From Polytrichum commune (lineage: Eukaryota; Streptophyta; Polytrichopsida; Polytrichales; Polytrichaceae): a stretch of DNA of 64,000 bases. Below are positions 1 through 10,779 of the stretch, piece by piece (the first letter of the stretch is position 1; every line of letters begins with the position of its first letter). Below the pieces are notes generated by a model that saw only the letters and a list, made by a program, of their open reading frames with translations, was not told the DNA's origin and searched no databases. The translations under genes were made by a program, and so were the position numbers. The DNA lies in contig OX485805.1 in the NCBI GenBank assembly GCA_950295325.1, forward strand, positions 29,253,501 to 29,317,500, in the 5' to 3' direction.

Positions 1-108
1 GATATCATCCTCTTCTTCTTCCGGGGCGCCTTCTTGCCATTCCTCCCATTCTCCACCCTCTTCTTCGTCGCTGTCGATGATCTCCGGGGGGCGATCTGCT
101 GCTGCCAT
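1..108 (-). CDS. 5' end of an acidic protein, partial
   Basis: The complement of 106-108 is an ATG followed by 36 open codons running off the left edge. The peptide opens MAAADRPPEIIDSDEEE and continues with more Glu/Asp plus two Trp in an EWEEW motif. Upstream (109-240) is leader-like, with AGAC repeats and a CTAGGGTTT stretch. Acidic Trp-containing N-termini of this style precede the zinc finger of plant PRMT3-type arginine methyltransferases, but nothing diagnostic is inside the window, so I assign no function. The clean start and the codon-like composition after it make a real gene likely. Confidence 0.6.
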   Translation of the reverse strand, partial: MAAADRPPEIIDSDEEEGGEWEEWQEGAPEEEEDDI

Positions 109-289
109 CGCTGCAATTTTTGGAGCAACACACACAGGCAGCAGAAAACAGACAGACAGACAGAAAGAAAGAGCGAAGGGTTTAAGGGCGCTAGGGTTTA
201 AGGCCCAAGCTCAATGAGGAGAAGGAGGAGTTAGGGTTTGGAGGTTTTGAAGGCAAGCGAGCCTAATTCTGTTACTCATCCTAAACGGT

Positions 290-495
290 CACCTATATTT
301 GAGTGGGGTTTTGTTAAGGTGTGGATCTAAGAACGAACACCAAAAATACATTTGTTTATGAGATATTGGATTACGTGTTCAAGATTTATTCAACCATTCT
401 AGGTTTAATAATAAGCATTAATTGTGGGCAGGGAAGGACATATGTGATCATTTGTTAAGAAAGAAAATCTTTTATTTTGATAGTGAATGAAATGA
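290..495 (+). repeat. Dispersed repeat family A, copy 1 (split)
   Basis: This stretch starts at CCTATATTTGAGTGG, runs through GGTGTGGATCTAAGA and ends near GATCATTTGTTAAGAAAG. The same order of words occurs at 1730-2045 on this strand and inverted at 41590-41900 and 60045-60330. The second half of this copy (TTCATATCCTATGAGAAGTG side) appears at about 1570-1700, so the copy seems split by about 1.07 kb of other repeat DNA. The family type is unknown; I see no coding signal, TIR or poly(A) tail. Confidence 0.55.
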
Positions 496-1569
496 AATGA
501 AACTGATTTTAGAGTCCAAGAAGCTGAAATGATTACGAGACTAAAGATATATAGTGGTGGTGTCAAACGAGCTAATTCCCTAGAGTGGCGGAGTGTTGTG
601 GCCTCCATGAGGTAGAGGCTAATAACAAGTTGTTGGTCTAATTGAAAAGAAAGACTTGAGACTCCCTAATACTACCTTCTCAAATAGTGATTGATACATA
701 TCTATGATGGAGTTATATAGAGGACACTCCAACACAAAGCTTGCCTCGTTTTCAACTACATTATAAGAGCAAAAGTGGAATAATCTATCATCTCTAGAGA
801 TAGGGATAGTTGACCACCATCCAGTTTCAATGGCAAGTCTATGATTCGATGTGCAATAAGCAACAATAATCTTGCATTATGATGGAGTCAATGGTTGCTT
901 CAAGTACAATTCACATTCATATTTGAGAAGATTTTTGACATGTAGGCAAGGGCGGAGCCAAGATTTTAACCCAGGGGGGGTTGACCTCGGAATATGGAAA
1001 TATCCAATGTATATTTTAATTTCAAATTTCAATAGGTGGTTGAATTTGATTACTTATTGAGAGATTTGGACTCGTCCCCATAAAAAATAATGTTGTTAAT
1101 ATCCAAAGCTTTGGCAATGGTCTTTTTGATATAAATGATCATCAAATCGACCATCTAGTCATCGCCAATAGACATCACCAATAGTAAGCAGATGCCCAAC
1201 TTTCCTTCAATGCACTCGTAGAAAACATTGCAAAAAAAACTATTGTCGATTTCCCATTGCGGTTCTTTTGACCAGCATGCTCTGCAATCGCTAAACGACT
1301 GCAAAAAAAAATTGGTTTTACCACCTGAAATATTAGGAATTTGGGGGCTTGTAACATACCATTGGCAAGGTCTTGAAAACACCTTTCCAAGGGTGTATTA
1401 CACACCCTAGAATTTTTAACATTGCAGTCACAAAAAGAAGAGAAAAAATGTAGTCGTTTTGGCATAGTTTTCTACTATTGATGTCAAGGGGGGTTGAGCC
1501 CCTCCTAGCTCCGCCCATGGATGTAGGTAATCTAGTTTCTTCATTGAGAGGTATGAGGGTTATGAGCCC
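496..1569. repeat. Dispersed repeat family B, carrying a hAT element
   Basis: From ATGAAATGAAACTGATTTTAGAG onward, this DNA resembles 7070-7490 in order: a TGGTGTCAAA word, TAGAGGTTGATA-like text, then GAAAGAAAGACTTGAGA and ATCTCTAATGA-like words. It lies between the two halves of repeat A copy 1, so it probably inserted there. A hAT element (947-1519) later inserted into it. Borders are approximate because the copies are diverged. Small open frames here look random. Confidence 0.4.
947..1519. mobile_element. Non-autonomous hAT-type element
   Basis: The left end reads CAAGGGCGGAGCC and the right end, read inverted, CATGGGCGGAGCT, the widespread plant hAT terminal motif CA-x-GGGCGGAGC. Flanking octamers are CATGTAGG (939-946) and GATGTAGG (1520-1527), matching at 7 of 8 positions, as expected for hAT 8-bp target duplications. 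The termini continue into G-rich/C-rich inverted sequence. The interior (573 bp total) codes for no transposase, so it is non-autonomous. Overlapping frames at 1155-1518 are fortuitous. Confidence 0.85.
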
Positions 1570-1729
1570 ACTTGTCGATTATGAATTCATATGAGTTCAC
1601 AAATAATGAGGGAAAAAATGGATATGGGCACAATATGGATTTGTTAATCATCTTGCATTAATAATGTGTTTCATATCCTATGAGAAGTGCATGCAGAGAG
1701 AAAAGTATCCGAATGAAACATGTCTACCC

Positions 1730-2045
1730 TATATTCGAGTGGTGCATATTTAGGTGTGGATCTAAGAGCAAACACCAAAATGGCATCATGTGTTTGAAAG
1801 AAATTGGACCATGTGCTCAAATTTTGTTATCATTCTAAGTTCGAAATAGTCGACATGATTTGGGGGGAGGTAACTTGATCATTTGATGAGAAAGAGAATC
1901 TTCACATCAATAATGAGAATGAAATTCATATGAGCTTTAGAAAACAATGAGGAAAATGCCTACATATACAATTTGGATTTGCTAATTATTATGCACGAAT
2001 TGTTGAGTGTCTCATATCCTATGAGAAGTGGGTGTAGAGCTAAAA
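1730..2045 (+). repeat. Dispersed repeat family A, copy 2
   Basis: This is the most complete plus-orientation copy. It begins CTATATTCGAGTGG, contains GGTGTGGATCTAAGAGC and AACACCAAAATGGCATC, and ends CATATCCTATGAGAAGTGGG. An inverted fragment of the same end (CCACTTCTCGTAGGATATGA) follows at about 2168-2200, giving a short-spaced inverted repeat. There is no coding potential. Confidence 0.55.
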
Positions 2046-2199
2046 GTGTATATGTAAGATCCACTTACTTTAGCACAAGTCTTTAATTCATTTATCCATA
2101 ATCGTTTAAGTCCTCCATAATCCTTAATGGCCTAAGGTAAGTGGCCATTAAATGGACGTTTTGAACTCTACACCCACTTCTCGTAGGATATGAAACATG

Positions 2200-5100
2200 C
2201 AAGTAACGTAGTGCCATAACTAATACCCATGCACGCCTCTTAACATGTAACCACGACACACCTCAAACCATATGAATGTCTCAAATGCAAAGCATAGGCA
2301 GAATTGGGTGAAAAACGAGGGACGGGGGTAATGTGGAGATACATATTATATAAGCTTATCCATGGGGAGAGTAAAAACATAAAGAAACATCTTCCAACTT
2401 CATGGACAATTCAATTTTGGTTTACTTGACCTTGAAAACGAGGTCACATATCTTAAATAAATTTTACAAGACATGCATGCAACACTTGTCCCATAACCAT
2501 GTTCAATAATCATGTATTGGGTTCACATACAAGCTCGCATCTCTTATCAAGGTGAAGCGTCCCTCATTCACACCACCGCAAATCTCTCTCTTTTACTTTT
2601 TCTTTTAAATTTATATTTGTTCAATATTTGATTTATTTATATTGGAAGTAATAAAGAGTATGAGCTTGGGAGCCTCATTGACCATTCTCCTCGAAGGGAG
2701 GATGATTCAAATGGTTGGAGGCTTTGTAGCGTTGTTCATTTATAATGGCACAAAGAGGTTGTAAATATAATCAAACAAAAGTGTGAAAATGGCCATGTGA
2801 AAGTGTTATGAGTGGATTTAGAAGCCACATGACTTGAAACATTTGGATTTCATCTCAAATTCTTAGGAATGTCTAAGTTGACTTTTTTTCCAAAACACAT
2901 TGTACTCTTACATGGTGAGTTCTTTGTGTTATTTGTCTAGGTCATGCCCCCATTGTTTGCATGGGATTTGAGGTGTTTTTTTAGGTACTAGGGCATCAAC
3001 ACCATGCCCTTGTGAGACATACAACAACAATTATAACATATTGTTGTTGTAAGACTTGATGGGAGTCATTCCCCATTGCATCCTACGAACGCATATAACA
3101 TACGAATCATTTTTTAGCATTGTCATAACATTATTCAGTTGCGTGATTGTGTTTCATTCTATATTTAATATTATAGCATTTGTTATAGGCCTTCACTGTC
3201 TTACCTTCATGGGAAGAAACTTAGAAAATAAGAAGAAATTGACACATGTATGACTAATGAATGATGTCGGTGTGAATAGTAAATGGACATTCTTGCTTTT
3301 GTGTGGAGCCCATTGGATATAATTGATATATTCAAGGGTTATGGAATCAACCCACATGATTGAATAATGTTATGATGATGCTACATGAGTTGAAAGCTGA
3401 ACTTGTAAATTATAATGTTATACATTTTTGGATGTGCCATGTTCATCGTCCCACACAGTCATAAATTCAAAGAACAATGGACACCAAGTCTTATAAAAAG
3501 AACATGGTAAGTAAAGACATCGTTCTTGAATACAACGAGCATGCAACATTCAAGTGAAAACATGGACAAAGTATATACCGTAGGTAGATAGTTGGTTCAA
3601 GCACATGTACCGGACCATTGTTTGATATTCTAAAAGTCGGTCTGGCACCTCAAAATAATGTTGTTTAGAATCCCAACAATATTTTCATGAATCTTTATCG
3701 AATCCGGTTTGCTTGAGAATACCCAAGCAATACGTAGTAGGCGTTCATAATGCACATTGAATCATTTGTAGAATTTGGAGGGGGGGTTAGTATTCACAAT
3801 CCATGTGGAATATGTAAACTCGAGAGATGAAGCCCGGTAGTCCTCTTGTATGTATTTGTTCACCATTTGTTCATATTTGTTGTATAATAAGCTTCAAATC
3901 ACAAGTTGGAGGTGGCACAATGTTCGATTGTCTAAGTTTTCTAAGTCTAACAAACCTCCAAAAAAGCATTTTCTCATAACATTATTTAGATGCTATGAGC
4001 CATTCCATTCCAATAATATCAGTACACTACTTCACCCACATTTTTCAGCTTGAATTTGCAAGTGCAATGCTCTACTACAAGAACAAAAATATTATAATTC
4101 CAAATAAAATAGCATTTATTCTTGGCCCATCGAGCGTACAAACTAGATGAATAATGTCGTGATTCTTTGCATAATCAAGCTCCATCTATTTTTTTCATAA
4201 CCAATTGTTTTCTTCAAACCTCTTGAGCTCTTGAAAATGCTTGTTGATATTTATTCATATCTTTGGTACAAAAAGATCAAATCACAAAGTTATTATTTGA
4301 AAGCGGTACTTTTGTTTGATGTACCAACGTTTATGAGTTGGAAATGACACCAAATAAGTGCATCTTCTATGTGGAATTGAGGTCCAAGAACTTATTGTGG
4401 ACATAGACTAGTTCTTCTTACATAGTCTTATAATGTGACGTTAACCCATAGTCTTAGAGATAACTAAGGATGACCTTAAATATAATGTAATCCCTTCTTT
4501 ACTTAATATCTCATAATGAGCTACCATAGGTTGATACTAGGTTGAGCAATTTTTTTCCCAATAATTAATTAATTTCAAAAAAAGGTTAGGCAGTCCGTAA
4601 AAACATTTTGAAAAATTAGGCAATTTTTTATATGTATAGTTATTCATTTAAGCACGTATAATCTCTTAAATATAAATCCATGTACTCTAACTTATTTTCA
4701 TTCATTCGTTCATTCATAACTTTAGACTGAGCTTTCCAACACATCAAATTTCCTAAAATTTAGGCATTTTTATGATTATTTATCTTTCATTTAGGCCATC
4801 TAGCTCAATAATTTCCAAACACATTAAGCTTAATTCTTTTGAATTATTTCTGCTCAACTTGCTAACAACCTACAATATTATCATTACATAAGATTATGTA
4901 GAGTGACCATATTTTAGCAATTATGGTGGGTAGATGAAAGCACATATGGCAAAACGTGCCTATCATTCTCAAAATATTTTATCATCTATTTTAGAAATTA
5001 TTTTGTGTTGGCCCGACTGCCCATCTAAAGTAAATTCATGCCTAGTTAAATGTAATGTGGATCATAAATGACTCCAACACTTGGAGAGGATTTACAAATC

Positions 5101-5940
5101 CTTGATTTACCTTTGGGGGGCATTGGCAGAAAACTCAAGATATGTGTGCAATAAAATATAGTCTAATACATTAATTGTGCTTACATAATTACATGTAGTA
5201 TAGGGTGCTTACATGATTACATGTGAGATTTTATTATATGTAATATAGCAATTGATATAACAAATATAATTACCTAAGTGTTACATATAAATTACCATGG
5301 ATGATCAATGAATAATTGTTGATTCTTTTGTAAAAAGTCAAAGGATGGATGGAATCATCCCCCCCCCCCCAATGGCTTCAAGACCATGGTTTCATTATTC
5401 TTTGTTTTTAAAAGAGCTTCTTGAATGTAGTGGGGTAGTAGGATTCAAAACCTTACTCAACAGTGCGGTGTTGCACCCCTCATGAGAGGAATTTTGGATA
5501 TTTTAAGAGAATAATACCCCACTTATGTTGAACCACCTTCACAAAATGAACATTGTTTAATATGAGAATTGTTCATTGTGAGAAGTTGGACCAATTATTA
5601 GGCCTGCCCTGGAAATGTTATACCAAGACTTACGGTAGAAATCTATGTAATGTTTTGCAAATGTGTTGGGTATGGAAGGAAGGTGTCTCAAATGTTGCTT
5701 GGTGTATAATACGTGCCATAGGTATATTCAAATGAAAATTATATATGATAACTTTAACTATTAAAAGGTCAACAATTTAGTGAAAAGATCATCAAAAAAC
5801 CATCAAGTCATTTCCTAGCAAATTATTTGCGATTGCCAAATGAGTTGTTGCATACACTTGGGACTCTACATAATTTGTTGTGTACGACTCCATCATGGAT
5901 GCACCATATGTTAAAGGTAGAATATACTACCTTTTACAAG
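2200..5940. other. AT-rich intergenic DNA
   Basis: I see no gene in this stretch. The open frames at 3056, 3850, 5553 and 5827 are short, AT-driven and resemble nothing I know. A run of C residues at about 5359-5370 is a simple homopolymer. Confidence 0.5.
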
Positions 5941-5953
5941 TGCTTTGAATTTA

Positions 5954-6186
5954 GGTTTGAGATGACCCTAAGCTACCGGGTGATAGTGGAGAGGTACCCA
6001 GTTATGAATGGAATGGTTGGCGGTTCGATTCCTACTATGAAATCTTCTCTCTACTTGATAGAAAAAACTAGATAAGTAGGTAGGAAGCCAAGAGGCCACC
6101 CTACATCAAGAAGATTCTTGAGCAGGGTAGGGCCAATGGGCTCAAATTCACGTCGGATTACCCAACGTTGGTTATTTATTTATTTA
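5954..6186 (+). mobile_element. tRNA-derived SINE
   Basis: A 13-bp direct repeat TGCTTTGAATTTA flanks the segment exactly (5941-5953 and 6187-6199). Inside, near the 5' end, is a consensus Pol III B box, GGTTCGATTCC (about 6019-6029), with an A-box-like GGTGATAGTGG about 45 bp upstream. The 3' end is a TTTA-rich tail (about 6170-6186). Length (233 bp), internal promoter, tail and long target duplication together are the signature of a plant SINE mobilised by LINE machinery. Confidence 0.85.
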
Positions 6187-6199
6187 TGCTTTGAATTTA

Positions 6200-8340
6200 A
6201 ACCTATGATTCAAACAACCTTGCTTGTAAGTTGATACCATATTACCTATAGTCAATTGAGATCATATTTTGAATGAAACACTTATGTTCAACACCTAGAT
6301 TGTATGTTATTGTCTTCTAAGGGCCGGTTTTCATTACAATGAAGAAGTGCACCATTTAGTTAAGAATATCATCCAAAACAAGGTTATTTGAGGCAATGGT
6401 TGGTATGACAGGCAAGATGATTTTTTAATTTTTTTTTATAAAAATGCCTCAAGTTGGAGTTTTCCCCAAGTCAAGTTTCTTGTCCCAAGGTTTGAAGTTA
6501 CCCAAAAAACTTGACTATAGTGTAAACCTCGGTTGATGAAGCACTCATTTTGTAGCCAATCATGTTGCTCCATTCCCCCAAAATTCTTGACCGGTGCACT
6601 TCTTCACTGTAACCTAAACCGACCCTAAGTCTACCCTAATCAATATCCCTAGGTTTTTCTTAAGGACAAAAATATTCACTACATAAGATTTAAACAAAGA
6701 GCCTAGTAATTCTCTCCTATAGAGGAACACGGCATTTAAAGACATTGACCACTTAGAAGATCCATGTGTAGCATGTGCACCGTTACATATAGAGAAAACA
6801 TTTCAAGGTTGTTGTAACACCTAAATGCATACGAATATATTTTTGTATGTGGCGTAACATCCCTCTACTCTTGCTTAATACATAAGCAATGACTACCCAT
6901 TTGTTGTTTTCTCCCTATGTAGCTATTAAAATTGTCAATCGCCTCCAAAAGCTTGGTCATGAAAATGCATGTGTATGGTTAACCCCTTTACCTCATGAAA
7001 TGTTTACATCCAAAGAAATCTTTTGATAGTTTGCTCATACCAGTGGGTGGTGCACCTCAGTGGTATGCCGTAATGAAATGAAATCAATTTTAAAAGTTCA
7101 TAAAGCCAAAAGACTTATGGGACTTAAAGTATGTCAAGATGGTGTCAAAATAGCTAATTTGCTAAAGTAATGGATTGCAATGACCTCAATATAATAGAGG
7201 TTGATATCAACCTGATGCACCTATTGAAAGAAAGACTTGAGAGGTACCTAATATTTCCTTTTGGAATATGAACAAAACTTATCTCTAATGAAGACTCCAA
7301 AGTGAAAACTTTCATATGAAATTTCATGAAAGTTTTCACTTTGGAATCTACTCTTAAAAAGACATCTGAAAATATAAATACAATGTTGATAAGATGCTAA
7401 GTAACCAATGTATTGTTTGGATCTGTTAATTGCCAATGTGACATTGTTCATCAACATAAGAAACTTTTGAAAGTGAAAATTTATTTACATTATGACATTT
7501 TGCGTAGCACATTGGGATACTTGCAAAAATAGTTGTGCCTTTTAGTATGCAAGGGGAAGATATTATTTAGCTTGCAAATGGCAAGTGCAAGAGGAAGATA
7601 TCCTTGAGGATACTAATGCCTAGTGTCATTTGTGTACACTTTAGTCAACTTGTAGACCATCGTGTAACACATGCATACACTTCAAAACATTATTGAACAT
7701 ACTCATGCCAAAACATCAGTAAGCACACTTGAACACCAAGTGTCATGGGGTGACACTAATGATATAATTGTTGATTATTGATGTAACCTAACACGCCTCA
7801 AAATAGGATAAGTGACATTATTACACATGTCAAATTAATTTTGTTATTTTTTAACCAATAATGAAAATGTGTCACAAACAATTGCAACGTGGTACACGCT
7901 TACACCGTAACTCTTCTTTGATTACTTGTATAATGTAAGTTTTATACCATATTTCTATTTTTTAAAGCTTTGTATGTTGTATCATATCATTATATTTTAT
8001 CAATATTTTGATTTTTTAACAAATGATTGCCAAAACATGAATTTTGGCCTAAAAAAATTACATTAAGCTCACTCCAAAGCATAAGCAATCTTTTAAAAAT
8101 ATCACTGAGTTTATGAATGTAGCAATAAACACTAAACTTGTCAAATTAAAATTTAGCTTTACAAAGCATTTGTCCATTACAAAAAAAAATTAAGATCCAA
8201 AATTTTAGGCTCAAGTTAAACAACATTATGATTTAAGTTATAATTAACCTTCAATGAATAAAACAAACTTCAACATCTTATAACATCAAAAGTGGATTTC
8301 CAACAAAAGGTTAGTGATTGGAGCTCTAGAATTCCATTCT
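6200..8340. other. Intergenic DNA with repeat B copy
   Basis: No gene is visible. About 7070-7490 is a second copy of dispersed repeat B (compare 496-1569). It includes a local inverted repeat near 7300-7345 around AAAGTGAAAACTTTCATATG. The rest is AT-rich and unassigned. Confidence 0.4.
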
Positions 8341-8349
8341 TGTGTTTTA

Positions 8350-8958
8350 GATGGCTTATGGGGCCTTCCCACCTGACATTAGCTAGAAGTAGTTTTAGTC
8401 TAAAACTGGTATTAGTTATCTAGGGTTCACACTTATCGGTGGTATTTAGTGCCGAGCCTAGGAGGACAACTGACATGGCCACTTTAAAAACGGTTTAAAA
8501 CCTTCCCGGTCACCGAGCCTAGTTATTGTTATTAGAAATCCGGCACACTTTCTGGATACTTAAGTATGCAATGGCAGTGGCCCCGGATTGGCTGCAACAG
8601 GTTTTAGCTATCATGGGGCCAACTATCATATTTGCAAAAACTTTGTTTTTAAGAGCCTTGCTAAAACGAAGTCAAGTAACCTATAGTGGTCCATGCTGTG
8701 ATTTCTCAGAAGACGTCGGTTTAGGTAAGCTTCAACGAAGAAGGTTAGTTAGTTTGTATTTGTATCTGCCAAGGTGGCTTCTGACAAACGTAAAACGCAA
8801 ACCAGGTGGAGAACACTGGTAAATCCCTAAACCCGAAATAGTAGGTCACACAACAAAAGTTCCTCCGACCCTGAGAGCAAAAGGGATAGCTTAACCTCCA
8901 GGGTTTTAGGGCACCCCACCTGGTATTAGCTAGAGCCAGGTGGAAAAGGGGCATTGGA
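8350..8958. mobile_element. Possible terminal-inverted-repeat element
   Basis: The left side reads GGGGCCTTCCCACCTG near 8358. The right side, read inverted, gives TGCCCCTTTTCCACCTG near 8955, each followed by TTAGCTAGA-like words. The interior is GC-richer than its flanks and has an open frame of 98 codons (8526-8822) with no recognisable family. I find no convincing target duplication, so this is tentative. Confidence 0.3.
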
Positions 8959-8959
8959 A

Positions 8960-9815
8960 GTTCGCAAAGATGTTTATTTCTTATATGAATTTTGATATTT
9001 GATTACAAAGAGCAATATTTTGGAGTTTAGTATGAATTTTTATTTTTACACATAGATTTTTATTTTTCTATTATGTCTTTTCAATATTTTTGTTCATTTT
9101 TCACATGTTTTTATACAATAATTGGCTAAAGAAGCTTTTGATCTTTATGATTCCACCATTTCTAAAATGGACATAATTATTTATGTAACCTCAATGCAAC
9201 TAAACATCACGGAGAGGTCACTCCATTGTCAAGTTGACACCACATGCGAACAAAGTTTGCTATCCCTATATTACATGCCATAGATAATTTTAAAAATTAT
9301 TATGTTTTTTCTACATATACATGACCATTGATAGTATCTTTTGCATATTTTTTTGAAATTTTTAGTCATCATCATTTTTTTAGTAATTTTTTTAGTTCAA
9401 TTTTGCATCATTCTAATTAGAAACGGTATGTTTTATACTAAACAAACAAATCATCAAATTTAGTTTCCATTTTTTACTATGTAATAGGAATTGTGTAAAT
9501 CTATTCATGGAATTTTTTTTGGATAAAAGTTTGGCCCATTTTGGTGATGCTTTATGTAAAAAGTAGGATTTTTTACATGTAAAGTGTTTGCACGTGGTTG
9601 TTCAACTTTACAATGAACTGACTTCTTCATGCTGAACATTTGCCAAATTTTGTTGATTATATTGAGTCTTGAAGGATGACTTGCTAGTAAATGGTGTTTT
9701 CAATATATTCAAGTTGAATAAAAATAATTATTAAAAAACACAAATTTATATAAGCAACATGGTGCACATCAAATTATGAGTTGGATTTTTTATAGGTACT
9801 CACTTTATATTATGT
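8960..9815. other. AT-rich intergenic DNA
   Basis: This is very AT-rich (many T runs) with no gene, repeat border or RNA that I can recognise. Confidence 0.5.
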
Positions 9816-9819
9816 TTTT

Positions 9820-10775
9820 ATGTTTTATATTCATATTTTATTTTGTACAATTCTTTTAATTTTGGTTTTAATTATTTTTTACAAATATTTTAAGCATGTA
9901 TTACTTCTTTTCAATACTTTGGACAAGCTACCACCTTTTTGTGATAGTTTCAAGGATATCCAGTTGAAGAATTTCATGTTCACTCTTGAACTAAACGAAG
10001 ATTGGGATGAGATCCATGAATATGCATGTGGATGGTTTTTGGATTATCAAAAGATTCTAACTGTATATTTCAAATTGGGATTACGTAATCATCTTGAATC
10101 CACATTTATTTAATCTACAATAGAAGAAGAATTGTCATATAGAGAGTCCACAAAAAGAAAGAGGGAAAAAAAACTCAATTTCACGAATAATCTAAAGACA
10201 AACATTTCATAAGTGGTCAACCTTCTGTGAAGAAGCATGAGGTCATTCTACCTCCAACTCTATCAGATACCAACCATGTTCTTCTTACTGCTTTGGAGTT
10301 TTTCTCGTCTTTGGGAATCAAGACCAAAGTTCTTTAAATTACACAATATAATATTAATAATGATTCATTTGAATTCATTTTGAATGATCATTTTTAAACA
10401 TTTTGATTGTCAATAAAAAAAAGCCAAGAGTTGGCCTCAATCTTTTCACGGCATCAATGCATTTCTTACAAAGATATATTTCTTACCAATTCTTTCAAAT
10501 CATATATTGAATTATCAATGGAATTTAATTTTTTACTTTATTGCTAAAAAATGTATTGACTTTATATGGATTGTATTTTTAATTGTCTAGGTTGGTGCAA
10601 ATCATACAGTCTCCTTTCAAGGTGTTCAAAAAGCAACATCAATAATTGATTTGGTTATTGTAGATATTCCGAAGGGGTTTCTTGTCCCTGGAGTTTCAAT
10701 ACCTCCTTCTTCAATACCTTTTTGGAATGAAAATCCCGATAATTTTATTTTCATTTTGCATGCAAAATCTTCATG
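9820..10775 (+). pseudogene. Decayed multi-exon gene, unidentified
   Basis: Three protein-like blocks lie in order. Block 1 (about 9915-10190) includes ELNEDWDEIHEYACGWF; after a TAA (10111-10113) the same frame continues as a charged stretch with STKRKREKK. A frame change leads to block 2 (about 10200-10335, GQPSVKKHEVILPPTLSDT). Block 3 (about 10579-10775) follows a good acceptor, TTGTCTAG, and contains VGANHTVSFQGVQKATSIID and VDIPKGFLVPGVSIPPSSIP. The composition is protein-like, unlike the surrounding AT-rich DNA. I do not recognise the family. The stop, the frameshift and the absence of flanking exons argue for a relic. Confidence 0.4.
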
Positions 10776-10779
10776 ACAA

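Noticed and set aside
4068-4090. CTACTACAAGAACAAAA as a possible CACTA end
   Set aside because: The second base is wrong, there is no matching TTT duplication and no subterminal repeats nearby.
6668-6690. CACTACATAAGATTTAAAC as a possible left CACTA terminus
   Set aside because: It departs from the CACTACAAAGAAAA end at 21262-21275 after seven bases, and no subterminal repeats follow it.
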